A stretch of DNA of 64,000 nucleotides. It comes from Nocardiopsis alkaliphila YIM 80379. Lineage in GTDB: Bacteria > Actinomycetota > Actinomycetes > Streptosporangiales > Streptosporangiaceae. A program made the position numbers and the translations under genes. The DNA is taken from positions 9,207 to 73,206 of the forward strand of contig NZ_ANBD01000044.1 in the NCBI RefSeq assembly GCF_000341005.1. The letters run 5' to 3'. Positions within the stretch are counted from its first letter, which is position 1, and each line of letters opens with the position of its first letter. The notes below the pieces were generated by a model that saw only the letters and a list, made by a program, of their open reading frames with translations, had not been told where the DNA came from and did not search any database. Below are positions 34,388 to 43,483 of this stretch, in pieces.

Positions 34388-35953
34388 CTAAGCACAGTCC
34401 TCCGGTTCGGGGGACAACTTCCCGGCCGATGCGTCGTAACAGATGCTGATGGGCGGAAACCCCGAAACCCCGGGAACGTGCTCAGGGTCGGTGAACGTGA
34501 ACTGCCCCTCCGCGGGGGCCTCGGGGAAGGTGAGGTCGAGTTCGTCACCGACTTCCACCGGCCCCGGCGACTCCACGGGCGACAGGGGCGCCTGCGGGGT
34601 GGTGACGGTGAGCATCGTGGGCAGGTCGTGCCCCTCCAACAGGTTGAGCACGCTCAAGGAGAACCGCACCCCCTCGGAAACCTCTTCCACCGATGTCACG
34701 GACACATAGGTCAGGCTCGCGAACCGGTCGGGGGTCACTTGGAAGGTCGTGAACCCCTCCGGGGAGATGATCACCTGGGCCTCCCACTCGGCATTGGTGC
34801 CGAACCGAGCGGGTCCGGGTGCTTCCCAGTCGGGACCCTGCGCGACATCCTCGGCGGCTTCGCCGGCCCCTTCCGTGACCTCGCCGGAGGCCTCCTGCGT
34901 GGTGCCGGCCGTCTCATCGGGGAGTTCTTCCTCCCCGGAGGCGAGCATCCGGGCGGTCAACAGCCCACCACCGGCGGCTGAGAGCACCAGGACGGCCGCG
35001 CCCACAGCCAAGAGCGCCTTCGGGGCTCGGCGCGAGGAAGGCACGGATGGAGTGGTGACCTCGATACCGTGCCACTCGCGATCCAGCAGGGAGCCCACGG
35101 CCACCGAAAGCCCTTCTCCACCGGGGTGTCCGGTCAGCGCGGACACGACCTGTTCGGCGGTGGGGCGTCGGAGTGGATCCTTGTCGAGGGCGGCGGTTAC
35201 CAAGGGCAGTAGGGGTGCGGGCACCCCGGCCAGGTCGGGCTCTCGGTCCAGTACCCGGTAGGCGAGCGACTCGGTGGAGCCTGATCCGAACGGTGGCCGT
35301 CCGGTGGCGGCGAAGGCCACCAGAGCACCCCAGCCGAACAGGTCGGCGGCCGGGGTGGGGGTCGCTCCTCGCAGAACCTCCGGGGCGATCCACCCCGGAG
35401 TCCCCACGAGGCCACCGGTACGGGTCAGGGCCGTCTCGTCCACTGCTCGGGCGATCCCGAAGTCGAGGACCTTGGGGCCGTCGGGGGCGAGGATGACGTT
35501 GCCGGGCTTGAGGTCACGGTGCACGATCCCCGCGGCGTGGGCCGCTACCAGAGCCTCCGCGACCCCTGCGGCCAGACCACGCAACAGATGGGGCGGGAGA
35601 GGCCCGTGGTTTCGCAGGTGCTCCGAGAGTGAGGGCCCGGGTACGAACTCGGTGGCCAGCCACGGCCCACCACCGTCCTGTCCGGAGCCGAGCAGCGCGG
35701 GAACACAACGGCTGCGTACCCGGCCGAGGAGCCGGATCTCACGGGTGAAGCGTTCTCGTAGCCCGGGGTCTTCGGTGAGTTCCTCCCGGATGACCTTGAT
35801 GGCCGTGTACCGGCCGCGACGGCCGACCCCGGCGTAGACGGTCCCCATGCCGCCGGTACCGACCCGACCGACGACGCGCATGCCGCCGACGGTCTCCGGG
35901 TCGTCCGGGCGGAGCGGGGAGAACACCGTGGTGGAGGTGGTCGGTCCGGTCAT
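34388..35953 (-). CDS. Membrane Ser/Thr protein kinase
   Basis: A 521-residue kinase. GTGGMGTVYAG, AIKVI, HRDLKPGNVIL, DFGIARAVDETALTRTGGLVGTPGWIAPE and the DPLRRPTAEQ helix mark a complete catalytic domain in the first ~275 residues. One membrane helix (LLAVGAAVLVLSAAGGGLLTA) leads to an acidic linker and an extracytoplasmic domain with two Cys near the C-terminus (ISICYDAS, PEDCA) that could pair. ATG 35953 overlaps the upstream kinase stop as ATGA. Its catalytic domain is closely similar to that of the upstream kinase, so the two arose by tandem duplication. Confidence 0.93.
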   Translation of the reverse strand: MTGPTTSTTVFSPLRPDDPETVGGMRVVGRVGTGGMGTVYAGVGRRGRYTAIKVIREELTEDPGLRERFTREIRLLGRVRSRCVPALLGSGQDGGGPWLATEFVPGPSLSEHLRNHGPLPPHLLRGLAAGVAEALVAAHAAGIVHRDLKPGNVILAPDGPKVLDFGIARAVDETALTRTGGLVGTPGWIAPEVLRGATPTPAADLFGWGALVAFAATGRPPFGSGSTESLAYRVLDREPDLAGVPAPLLPLVTAALDKDPLRRPTAEQVVSALTGHPGGEGLSVAVGSLLDREWHGIEVTTPSVPSSRRAPKALLAVGAAVLVLSAAGGGLLTARMLASGEEELPDETAGTTQEASGEVTEGAGEAAEDVAQGPDWEAPGPARFGTNAEWEAQVIISPEGFTTFQVTPDRFASLTYVSVTSVEEVSEGVRFSLSVLNLLEGHDLPTMLTVTTPQAPLSPVESPGPVEVGDELDLTFPEAPAEGQFTFTDPEHVPGVSGFPPISICYDASAGKLSPEPEDCA

Positions 35954-37665
35954 TGGGGCCTCTCCGCGGGACAGGGCACGAACTCCTCATCGGTCATGTC
36001 GACCGGAGGGTAGGGGTGCCAGTTCATGTAACAGGTGTAGACCCCGCCCACCCGTGCCTCACCACCGAGGGCGTCGGCGGCGGGCAGGTAGGCGAGCAGA
36101 CCGCTCTGCGGAGCGTCGGGGAAGTCCACCTCGAACTCGGAGTCGGGGGAGTCCGGGGAGACGGTGGCGAGTACCCGCCCGGGGTCGGCGGTGTGTGCGC
36201 CACGTCCGTCCGCGGTGGGGTCATCGGGTAGAGGATCCAGCCCTTGGCCCACCTCCAAAAGGGTGAGGTCGCCGGCGCGCAACGTGAATTCCCCCTCGTC
36301 GGCCAGGTACTCCACCTCGCCGAACACCCGGACACCGGTCTGGGTGGCGCTGTCCGCGGAGACGGTGTTCACACGCACGCTCGCCACGACGTACTCGTCC
36401 CGGGCCACCCCCTGGGGAAGGCCGAGTCCCACCCCGGCGAACCCCGGGGTCACGTCGAGTGCCCCGGAGGTGTCGGCGTGCACCATGAACAGGCCGTTTC
36501 CGGCGACCTCGACCAGGACCCGTTCATCGGAGCCGGTCGCTTCGGGGTCTGTCGCTTCCTCGTTCCGACCCTCTTCGGTGCCGGCGGCGGCGGCCCCACC
36601 GCCGGGATCCTCCACGGGATCTTTCGAGAGCCGGTCCCCGGCCGCCCAGGCGCCCGCCGCCACCAGCGCCAACGCGCCGATCGCCGCGCCGGTCAGGAGC
36701 CAGGGGCGCCCTCGTTTCGGTTCCGTGCGCGGGAGCGGGTCACCGGTGAACACGGTCGGTGGGGGAGGCGCCTCCCAGCCGGCCCTCAAGACCCGAGTGA
36801 CCAACTCGGTCGCTTCGGGCCCGGCCCCGACCACGGTGGCCTGGTCGGTACCGAGCAATTCGGCGAGGGCCTGCTCTACGGTCGGTCGCCGGTTCGGATC
36901 CTGGCCGGTGGCCGCTCGAACCAGCGGCGCTAGGTGTTGTGGGACCCCTTCCAGGTCCGGTTTCCCGTCCAAGACGCGCACGGCCATGGTTTCTGCCGAG
37001 CCCTTCCCGAACGGGGCGCGTCCGGTGGCGGCGAACGCCACCAGACCACCCCAGGCGAAGACGTCGGCCGCCGGGGAGGGCGGCGCACCGCGCAGGAGTT
37101 CGGGAGCGACCCAACCGGGGGTACCGAACAGTCCACCGGTTCGGGTGATGGCGGTCTCGTCCACTGCTCGGGCGATCCCGAAGTCGAGGACCTTGGGGCC
37201 GTCGGGGGCGAGGATGACGTTGCCGGGTTTGAGGTCGCGATGAACGATCCCGGCGGCGTGGATGGCGCGTAGGGCCTCGGCCACACCGAGGGCGAAGGCG
37301 TGCAGGGAGTCTCCGCTGAGGGGGCCGTGCTCACGGACGTGCTGGTGCAAGGTCGGGCCGGACACGTATTCGGTCGCCAGCCAGGGCAGATCCGCTTCGG
37401 TGTCACGGTCCAGGAACCTGGGCACGCAGGGGCCGACGACCCGACCGACCAGGTCGGCCTCACGGCGGAATCGGGCCCGGAACTCGGGGTCGGTGGCGAG
37501 GTCTCCGTGGACGAGTTTGATGGCCACCAGGGATCCGGAGGGGGCCCGGCCGGCGTAGACGACGCCCATGCCACCCGCACCCAGGCGGCCCACCGTTCGG
37601 TAACGGCCGACCGAGGTGGGGTCTCGAGGCTTGAGGGGAGGGAACGGAGGATCGGAGGTGGTCAC
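35950..37665 (-). CDS. Membrane Ser/Thr protein kinase
   Basis: A 571-residue kinase with GAGGMGVVYAG, AIKLV, HRDLKPGNVILAPDGPKVLDFGIARAVDE-like catalytic segments, a TPGWVAPE activation site, a membrane helix (WLLTGAAIGALALVAAGAWAA) and a ~190-residue outer domain containing CYMNWHP and a final PCPAERPQ. GTG 37665 was chosen: GGGAG lies six bases upstream, while the frame itself is open to a TTG at 37728. Coupled by ATGA to the next kinase; co-expression is certain from layout if the promoter is upstream of 37665. Confidence 0.92.
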   Translation of the reverse strand: MTTSDPPFPPLKPRDPTSVGRYRTVGRLGAGGMGVVYAGRAPSGSLVAIKLVHGDLATDPEFRARFRREADLVGRVVGPCVPRFLDRDTEADLPWLATEYVSGPTLHQHVREHGPLSGDSLHAFALGVAEALRAIHAAGIVHRDLKPGNVILAPDGPKVLDFGIARAVDETAITRTGGLFGTPGWVAPELLRGAPPSPAADVFAWGGLVAFAATGRAPFGKGSAETMAVRVLDGKPDLEGVPQHLAPLVRAATGQDPNRRPTVEQALAELLGTDQATVVGAGPEATELVTRVLRAGWEAPPPPTVFTGDPLPRTEPKRGRPWLLTGAAIGALALVAAGAWAAGDRLSKDPVEDPGGGAAAAGTEEGRNEEATDPEATGSDERVLVEVAGNGLFMVHADTSGALDVTPGFAGVGLGLPQGVARDEYVVASVRVNTVSADSATQTGVRVFGEVEYLADEGEFTLRAGDLTLLEVGQGLDPLPDDPTADGRGAHTADPGRVLATVSPDSPDSEFEVDFPDAPQSGLLAYLPAADALGGEARVGGVYTCYMNWHPYPPVDMTDEEFVPCPAERPQ

Positions 37666-37767
37666 GGACGCTCCCGGTGCTCTGGGGACGGATGCGATCG
37701 GGTGTAAGCGGGTAAGCGTTGTGCTCAACCACGTGAGACACCGATCACCCCCTTCTGGTTCCCGACA

Positions 37768-38490
37768 TCAGGGGTGGTGGTGGCCAAGGCCCCCAGGGTG
37801 CCCGCCGGGGTGTCCGGGGTGACCGGGCCATCCATCGGGCCGGCCACCCCGACCCTGGGACCGTTCCGCGATCAGTTGCCTGCGGTGACGGCCGCGGCGC
37901 ACACCGGTCACGACCATGACCGTGATACCGACGATCGCTCCGATGAGGGGGAGTCCGACCATGAAGGCCACACCGGTGAGGGCACCGCGCACGAAGTCCT
38001 CCTCACCGTTACCGACGTCCCCTAGGGCGTAGGTCGTGTCCATGCCCGTGTACTGACAGTCCATCGTGTGTTCGCCGGGCTGCGCGGCGTCGTGGACGCC
38101 GACCAACCGCCACGATTCCCCGTTCAGGGCGCCGGTGTGGCTGTAACCCGGGTAGTCGAACCCTTCGGTCCGACCATCGGGGGTGCTCAGGGTGCAGTCG
38201 CCCACGATGGCGTTGCCGTTGGCGTAGAGACCGAGGTTGACCGTTTCGGTACCGGTCACTTCGAAGGTGATGCTCTCGCCTGCCCGCACCCGGTGTTCGA
38301 GTTCGGGCAGACCCACCGAGCTCGCGAGGCTGATGACGAAGCCGAGGATGCCACCGATGATCCCGAGTACCAGGACGAGGGCGCCCACGAAGAACCAGAC
38401 CCGCCCGGGACGCAGCTCCTTGCCGTCGACCCGGGGAGGGAACGAGGGCTGTGGATAGGGCGGGTACTGGGGGTGGTGGGGCATCGCCAT
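37768..38490 (-). CDS. Two-helix membrane protein with extracytoplasmic beta domain
   Basis: 240 residues: a Pro/Tyr-rich N-terminus (MAMPHHPQYPPYPQPSFPPR), a first helix (VWFFVGALVLVLGIIGGILGFVI), an outer domain of ~110 residues with two Cys (GDCTLS, MDCQYTG) and a second helix (GALTGVAFMVGLPLIGAIVGITVMVV), ending in a Gly/His/Pro tail. Built like the next gene downstream on the map (38612-39715), with which it shares the outer-domain pattern, so the two are paralogues. Function unknown; location beside kinases suggests they could be substrates or partners. Confidence 0.8.
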   Translation of the reverse strand: MAMPHHPQYPPYPQPSFPPRVDGKELRPGRVWFFVGALVLVLGIIGGILGFVISLASSVGLPELEHRVRAGESITFEVTGTETVNLGLYANGNAIVGDCTLSTPDGRTEGFDYPGYSHTGALNGESWRLVGVHDAAQPGEHTMDCQYTGMDTTYALGDVGNGEEDFVRGALTGVAFMVGLPLIGAIVGITVMVVTGVRRGRHRRQLIAERSQGRGGRPDGWPGHPGHPGGHPGGLGHHHP

Positions 38491-38543
38491 GGTCGTTCTT
38501 CTTCCCTGAGTGGAAACCTTCCGTGCCTGCTATGACGCGCCGA

Positions 38544-38587
38544 AGGGCGAATACGTTGCCGAATCATCGGCGACACGTATTCGCCCT
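38544..38587 (-). terminator. Hairpin between the two membrane-protein genes
   Basis: Perfect 12-bp arms AGGGCGAATACG (38544-38555) and CGTATTCGCCCT (38576-38587), with further inner pairing GCCGA/TCGGC, lie 25 bases beyond the stop at 38612. No T-tract; factor-independent termination is likely. Confidence 0.7.
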
Positions 38588-38611
38588 CCGTCGCGGGTCG
38601 GGAACCAGGGA

Positions 38612-39715
38612 TCAGTGGGGCGATCCGGCCCGGTGCCGTTGTCCGGCCACGCGTTCGGGATAGGTGCCACGCCGAACCCCGAGGATGATGACGGTCACGA
38701 GCATCGACAGGAAGCCCACCGAGCCGCTCAGCATGAGGGTCAGGGCCGTGGCGGCCCCATGGTCGTCGTTCTTGGCCGCCGTGCGGGTCTCCGCGACGAC
38801 GTACGACCGGTCCGAGGGGCCATCGCAGGTCAGTGTGTACCGGCCCGGGGCGTCGACCTGAACCGCGTACTCCAGCCGCCATTCGTCCCAGCTGTGCGGG
38901 ACTTCGCGCTCGGTGAGTCTGGGATATCCGGGGCCGTCGATGGAACAGTACGTCGCTCCGCTGTCCACAGGAGAGGCGTACAGGCCGAGCGAGGGCGCGT
39001 CCTCGCTGATCACGGTCATCGTGGTCGACTCTCCGCCCACGATGACCTCGGAGACGAGCTCGGGTGGTTCGGAGGACATGAAGGCGTTGGCGCCGGTCAG
39101 GGTGAGCACCAACAGACCCACACCCATGAAGCCGGGTGGGAGCAGGAGCGCGGCCCCGAACCACAGGCGTCGTGGGCGCAGGTCCTTGGCCGGAACCTTG
39201 GGAGGTAGGGGCCGTGGGGGAGAGGGGCGCGGCGGGACGAGGGGGTGCCCGTAGTGGGCGGCTTGGATCGCTCGCATTCGATCCGTACGCATACGTGACA
39301 TGTGGTTGCCGCGCATGATGGCCACGGTGACGACGATGACGAGCGTGGCCCAGAAGGAGAGGGCCACCGTGATGGAGGAGAGAACACCCAGCCAGACCGG
39401 CACGGCGAACCACTCGGTGAGGATGAGCACCGTGCTCATGAAGGCGATCGACGCCGGAAGCAGGGACCCGCCGATCCAGTACCAGCGTGTGCTCGGCTTG
39501 ATCAGCTTCGGATCGGGCTCGGGAGGGAGCGGCGGCGTGGGCGGAGCCGCCGGGCCGGAGGGTGGCCCCCCTGGCTGGAGGATCGGCCCCGGAGGCAGCA
39601 GGTTCGGTCGGTGCTGCTCCCGTCCGAGCCCGGGGGCGGAGTCGGGACGTCCTGGGCCGCCGGGAACAGCAGGCGGTACGGGGTTCCCATGTGGATGCCG
39701 AGGGGGGTTGTGCAT
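38612..39715 (-). CDS. Four-helix membrane protein with proline-rich N-terminus
   Basis: 367 residues: a ~75-residue Pro/Gly-rich cytoplasmic N-terminus, two close helices (WYWIGGSLLPASIAFMSTVLIL and LGVLSSITVALSFWATLVIVV), a basic loop, a third helix (LLLPPGFMGVGLLVLTLTGA), an outer domain with two Cys (ATYCSIDGPG, LTCDGPSD) and a last helix. The second half repeats the plan of the 37768-38490 protein, including the GGEST-V-sed-LGLYA and W-lEY-v-d-PGrYTLtCd patterns. ATG 39715; an enormous open frame continues antisense through the aldehyde dehydrogenase and is rejected. Function unknown. Confidence 0.8.
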   Translation of the reverse strand: MHNPPRHPHGNPVPPAVPGGPGRPDSAPGLGREQHRPNLLPPGPILQPGGPPSGPAAPPTPPLPPEPDPKLIKPSTRWYWIGGSLLPASIAFMSTVLILTEWFAVPVWLGVLSSITVALSFWATLVIVVTVAIMRGNHMSRMRTDRMRAIQAAHYGHPLVPPRPSPPRPLPPKVPAKDLRPRRLWFGAALLLPPGFMGVGLLVLTLTGANAFMSSEPPELVSEVIVGGESTTMTVISEDAPSLGLYASPVDSGATYCSIDGPGYPRLTEREVPHSWDEWRLEYAVQVDAPGRYTLTCDGPSDRSYVVAETRTAAKNDDHGAATALTLMLSGSVGFLSMLVTVIILGVRRGTYPERVAGQRHRAGSPH

Positions 39716-40108
39716 GTACGAAGTGTTGCAGAATCCCCTGACAGGAGAGGAATCGGGCGACCACGGGCCGGGAGGTCGAAACCACGTCCGATCGCCGCGT
39801 CGGTCGGGGTCTTCGGCCGAACCGGCTCCCTCCGTGAGCGATGGCCCCGTTCGGGTACACACATGGTGTGAGCGGAGCGACCCGAATGGCGAAACGATCT
39901 CCGTGCTCTCGGTGCCGTGCTGCGGGCCGTTGGCCCCGGTTCGCCCCGATGCGCCCTTTCTCCGGTCGTCCGCGAGGACTCGGCGAACGAGGGCGCGCCT
40001 TCGCCACGTGGTCGCGACCTTGGTGTAACCAAGGTCACAGTCCATCGTTTTCGGGGAACGGCGCCGGAACACGGTCACCGGCGCGTCCATGTGCAAGGAG
40101 GCACGACC
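39716..40108. other. Divergent control region, membrane protein / aldehyde dehydrogenase
   Basis: 393 bases without a credible gene. The right part holds the 21-bp palindrome described separately; elsewhere nothing clear was found. Confidence 0.5.
40016..40036. promoter_or_regulatory. Perfect 21-bp palindromic operator upstream of aldehyde dehydrogenase
   Basis: Arms GACCTTGGT (40016-40024) and ACCAAGGTC (40028-40036) flank GTA without mismatch, 73 bases before the dehydrogenase start. A specific regulator binding site is very likely; the regulator is not encoded next to it. Confidence 0.7.
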
Positions 40109-41631
<1,523 letters not shown>

Positions 41632-41632
<1 letters not shown>

Positions 41633-42033
41633 TGGACGCTCACGGCGATGACACGACGGTCGAGCGGGTGGCGGTCACCGATCGGGCGGCGGCCCTGATC
41701 CGGGAGCTGACCACCGATCACGGCCCGTTGATGTTCCACCAGTCCGGCGGCTGCTGTGACGGCAGTTCCCCGATGTGCTATCCGGTGGGGGAATTCCGTA
41801 CCGGAGCCTCCGACGTGCGTCTCGGGGACCTGGACGTGGGGCTTTCGGACCCGGTGCCGGTGTGGATGTCGCGCTCACAGTTCGAACTGTGGAGCCACAC
41901 CCACTTGACCATCGACGTCGTCCCGGGGCGGGGCTCGGGCTTCTCGGTGGAGGCCCCGACCGGACAACGGTTCCTGATCAGGTCGCGGTTGATGAGTGAG
42001 GAGGAGTCGGCTCGGCTGGAGAACGAGGGCTGA
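41632..42033 (+). CDS. DUF779 protein
   Basis: A 133-residue soluble protein with the family pattern MFHQSGGCCDGSSPMCYP, a Cys-rich loop (three Cys in 11 residues) that may bind metal, followed by FELWSHTHLTIDVVPGRGSGFSVEAP, which in the family forms a beta core. It overlaps the aldehyde dehydrogenase by one base. DUF779 proteins accompany acetaldehyde dehydrogenases in many bacteria; the biochemical role is not established. It converges on mnhG. Confidence 0.9.
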
Positions 42034-42129
42034 ACCGTCTCCGACCGACCACGACACAGGCCCGAACGGGGGATGGGGCGGGGCCGACCGGGGAAGGGGC
42101 CCGACCGGCCGGCGCCCGTGTGCACACGT

Positions 42130-42534
42130 TCAAGAGACGTTGTTCTCGGCCCCGCTCTTGGTGAAGCGATCGCTTTCCAGCCGGTCGGCCAGCTCGTCCG
42201 TGCCCAGCAGGTCCCGACGGATCCGACCGGTCCGATACCCGACCCGGGCCACGATGTGGCCGGCGACCGGAACCGTCACCACCTGGAACAGGCCCACCAG
42301 GACCAGGGTCCCGGCGCTGAACACACCGGTCTCCTCCTGAGGAAGGATTCGCAGACCGATTCCCACCAACACCAGCAACAGCCCAAGGACCTGGGGCTTG
42401 GAAGCGGCGTGCATACGGGAGAGCAGGTCGGGGAAGCGGAGCAGACCGATTCCGGCGATGAGGGACAACAGCGCCCCGGCCAGAAGGCACAGAATCGCGA
42501 TCCAGTCCAGGATCTGGACGAACTCTTCGCTCAC
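42130..42534 (-). CDS. mnhG: Mrp/Mnh cation/proton antiporter subunit G
   Basis: A 134-residue membrane protein with three helices, including the family stretch ILCLLAGALLSLIAGIGLLRFPDLLSRMHAASKPQVLGLLLVLVG. It is the last gene of the antiporter operon; GTG 42534 overlaps the mnhF stop (GTGA). Part of a multi-subunit complex exporting Na+ (or other cations) in exchange for H+. Confidence 0.95.
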   Translation of the reverse strand: MSEEFVQILDWIAILCLLAGALLSLIAGIGLLRFPDLLSRMHAASKPQVLGLLLVLVGIGLRILPQEETGVFSAGTLVLVGLFQVVTVPVAGHIVARVGYRTGRIRRDLLGTDELADRLESDRFTKSGAENNVS

Positions 42535-42863
42535 GAGGTCTTCCCCTCCTCTTCGACCGTGTCCTCAGCGAGCCGGAAGACCGACGGGCCCTCATCGTCG
42601 TGACTCTCGGTGCGTCGGGCGACGAACTTGGCGATACTGACCGACCCCACGAAACCCAGCAGCGACAACACCAGCAGGGTGGGCAGGACCGTGGGGTCGC
42701 GGTTGAACGCCGCGTAGGCACCCAGACCGGTCAGGGAGAAGGCCAGCAAGGCGTCGACGGACAGTGCCCGGTCGAGGATGCTGGGCCCCAGCAGGAGTCG
42801 GACCATGCTCATCAGCGCGGCCACCGCGAGCAGGACGGCGATGATGATCCACAGCGTGTTCAC
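42531..42863 (-). CDS. mnhF: Mrp/Mnh antiporter subunit F
   Basis: A 110-residue protein with three helices and the subunit F core RLLLGPSILDRALSVDALLAFSLTGLGAYAAF. GTG 42863 overlaps the mnhE stop (GTGA). A ~25-residue acidic cytoplasmic tail follows the last helix. Confidence 0.95.
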   Translation of the reverse strand: MNTLWIIIAVLLAVAALMSMVRLLLGPSILDRALSVDALLAFSLTGLGAYAAFNRDPTVLPTLLVLSLLGFVGSVSIAKFVARRTESHDDEGPSVFRLAEDTVEEEGKTS

Positions 42864-43483
42864 ACGCTCCCCCTCTCAGAGGCCAACACGGCCTCCAGAT
42901 CGGCGATGTTCTCCCGGGTACCGATCCCGCGGGCGATGCGCTCCTCCAGCGCGTGGACGTCCTTCTTCGCCTTGGCCGCCTCCTCCTGGTTCCGCGCGCC
43001 CAACACGTGCACGTACAGCACGTGTTCGGGCTGGGAAGCCTCCACGATCACACTGCCCGGGATGATCGACGTGGCGATGGCGACACACACCATGATCAGG
43101 TCGGAATCGGTGCGCATCCGTACGGCGATCACCGAGCTCTTCACCGGTGGGCCGGGGCGGAGCACCCAGGAGCTGACCTCGATGCTCGCGGCGAACATCT
43201 TGCCCAGGATGTACAGGAGCATGTAGACGCCCTGTACCGGCCAGAACCGGAAGCCCGGAACGATCGGTGGCAGTGGAAAGACCATCATGATGGCCAACGA
43301 GACCAGGAACCCCAGGACGGCGAGCCCCAACGACTCTGGCCGTGGCTGGAAGGCGTTGAAGAGCAACATCCAGACCACGGTCATCCCCAGGGCCACCGGG
43401 ATCTGAACCTTGCCCAGCCGGCTTCGGACCGCGCGCACGCGCAGCTTCTTGCGGACCTTCTTCTTGGTCTGCGGTTCGTTCAT
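42860..43483 (-). CDS. mnhE: Mrp/Mnh antiporter subunit E
   Basis: A 207-residue protein. After a very basic N-terminus (KKKVRKKLRVRAVRSRLGK), hydrophobic helices and the family segment GVYMLLYILGKMFAASIEVSSWVLRPGP appear, with VCVAIATSIIPGSVIVEA typical of subunit E. The ATG at 43483 overlaps mnhD (ATGA). The C-terminal region (EEAAKAKKDVHALEERIARGIG) is a charged helix. Confidence 0.94.
   Translation of the reverse strand: MNEPQTKKKVRKKLRVRAVRSRLGKVQIPVALGMTVVWMLLFNAFQPRPESLGLAVLGFLVSLAIMMVFPLPPIVPGFRFWPVQGVYMLLYILGKMFAASIEVSSWVLRPGPPVKSSVIAVRMRTDSDLIMVCVAIATSIIPGSVIVEASQPEHVLYVHVLGARNQEEAAKAKKDVHALEERIARGIGTRENIADLEAVLASERGSV

Noticed and set aside
34208-34981. 257-codon plus-strand frame at the kinase 3' end
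   Set aside because: Antisense to the kinase outer domain; no Shine-Dalgarno and no homology seen.
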